DNA of 64,000 nt, from NCBI RefSeq assembly GCF_036226605.1, contig NZ_CP109000.1, forward strand, positions 5,452,501 to 5,516,500, written 5' to 3'. Within the stretch, counting starts at the first letter, position 1, and each line of letters starts with the position of its first letter. Positions 63,441 to 64,000 of the stretch are shown here, one piece after another. The notes beneath the pieces were generated by a model, which saw only the letters and a list, made by a program, of their open reading frames with translations, did no database searches and was not told where the DNA came from. Position numbers and translations under genes: made by a program. Source of the DNA: Streptomyces sp. NBC_00704. Its GTDB lineage: Bacteria > Actinomycetota > Actinomycetes > Streptomycetales > Streptomycetaceae.

Positions 63441-64000
63441 ATGCACGAGATGGTCAAAGGCTCGAACGTGGCGCTCGCCGCGCTGAGCGACGACGCGGGT
63501 TCGCTGATCGCCGGCCTGAGCTGGGTCAGTCCGACCGGCGAGGGCGACGCCGACGTGTCGGTGCTCCTGCTGGACGCCGACGGCAAGGTCCGCAGCGACG
63601 CCGACTTCTGCTTCTACAACAACCCGGTCGCCGCCGACGGCAGCGTGCAACTGCTGGGCAAGACGCCGACGGACAGCGGTGACGAGGACCGCATCGGCTT
63701 CGACCTGACCGCGGTCCCCGCCGCCGTCGACCGCATCGTCGTGGCGGCGAGCCGCTACGAGGGGGCCGGCTTCGGCGAGCTGGAGGACCTGAAGGTCACG
63801 CTGTCCGACGCGAGCGGCGAGAGCCTCGTCGTGTTCGCCGTCGAGGATCCCGGCACGGTCAGCGCGATCATCTTCGGCGAGCTGTACCGACGCGGCGACG
63901 ACTGGAAGTTCCGCGCCGTCGGACAGGGCTACGACACCGGCCTCGTCGGTCTGGCGACGGACTTCGGCGTGAACATCGACGACGACGGGGGAGACGAGCA
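63441..64000 (+). CDS. TerD-family stress protein, 3' end cut off
   Basis: 186 codons are visible. The TerD fold is recognised by NVALAALSDDAGSLIAGLSW, DADFCFYNNPVAADGSVQLL, and RGDDWKFRAVGQGYDTGLVG near the end. Acidic Asp pairs bind calcium in the family. Members respond to tellurite, other stress, or differentiation. ATG at 63441 is chosen; ATG at 63450 is possible. The sequence still reads through at the window end, so length and any extra domain are unknown. Confidence 0.9.
   Translation, partial: MHEMVKGSNVALAALSDDAGSLIAGLSWVSPTGEGDADVSVLLLDADGKVRSDADFCFYNNPVAADGSVQLLGKTPTDSGDEDRIGFDLTAVPAAVDRIVVAASRYEGAGFGELEDLKVTLSDASGESLVVFAVEDPGTVSAIIFGELYRRGDDWKFRAVGQGYDTGLVGLATDFGVNIDDDGGDE

Overview
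The window is a contiguous stretch of a very high-GC actinobacterial chromosome, almost certainly Streptomyces. The evidence is strong third-position GC bias, frequent GTG/TTG starts and 1-20 nt gene overlaps. It also carries a nickel superoxide dismutase with its SodX protease, a four-gene conservon, a cyclic-nucleotide-domain encapsulin, an E2-E1 fused 2-oxoglutarate decarboxylase/dehydrogenase, and a Ku/LigD-polymerase pair. From memory, the gene order around sodN, kgd and lon resembles the S. coelicolor core region near SCO525x-SCO531x. I see no transposase, integrase, tRNA, rRNA, CRISPR array or plasmid/phage backbone, so it reads as chromosomal core with lineage-specific inserts.

Layout. 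1-5.4 kb: UBP-type zinc-finger protein (partial), CPA1 Na+/H+ antiporter, PLP-dependent deaminase-like enzyme, then the most notable locus, a family 2B encapsulin shell gene overlapping a polyprenyl diphosphate synthase gene by 4 nt (probable prenyl-transferase nanocompartment). 5.4-11 kb: repeat-bearing spacer, small Cys-rich protein, an AraC-VOC-VOC operon, PPK2, and sodN/sodX with a candidate sodN 3'-UTR small RNA. 11-17 kb: polar amino-acid ABC transporter, an intergenic region with a helically phased direct-repeat array, NAD-malic enzyme, and an alcohol-dehydrogenase-like oxidoreductase. 17-21 kb: a leaderless HTH/Clp_N-domain pair with two matched operators, a PadR/DUF4097 operon with a palindromic operator, and a DUF6104 protein. 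20.7-27.5 kb: kgd, a two-component system, and a spermidine-synthase-like protein. 27.7-35.6 kb: rhomboid-like membrane protein, two GNATs, DUF5954, Lon protease with a HAIR (HspR) operator, MarR, and a PP2C-like phosphatase. 36-41.7 kb: conservon (histidine-kinase-like, roadblock, DUF742, GTPase) followed by a styrene-monooxygenase-like flavoprotein. 41.8-52 kb: NlpC/P60 hydrolase, small hypothetical, TetR and AurF-like diiron oxygenase, a PBP-FtsW/RodA pair, a secreted SH3 protein with an N/Q/G-rich prion-like segment, and an orphan histidine kinase with a lipoprotein. 52-55.8 kb: tyrosine-phosphatase-like protein, NERD-like protein, and divergent NHEJ genes. 56-64 kb: acyltransferase, an MFS transporter with a LacI-type operator in its promoter, GH35 beta-galactosidase, LacI regulator, DUF4190 protein, and a partial TerD protein.

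How it works together. Several modules are self-contained. The encapsulin/prenyl synthase pair is translationally coupled. sodN and sodX are divergent partners, the Ni-enzyme precursor and its presumed processing peptidase. kgd (TCA cycle) and malic enzyme (C4 to pyruvate) are central-carbon genes near an amino-acid uptake operon. Ku and LigD-pol give minimal non-homologous end joining. The MFS/GH35/LacI cluster looks like a galactoside-use locus under local repression. Many intergenic regions carry short GC-rich tandem repeats, and several genes end in strong, often perfect, hairpin terminators.
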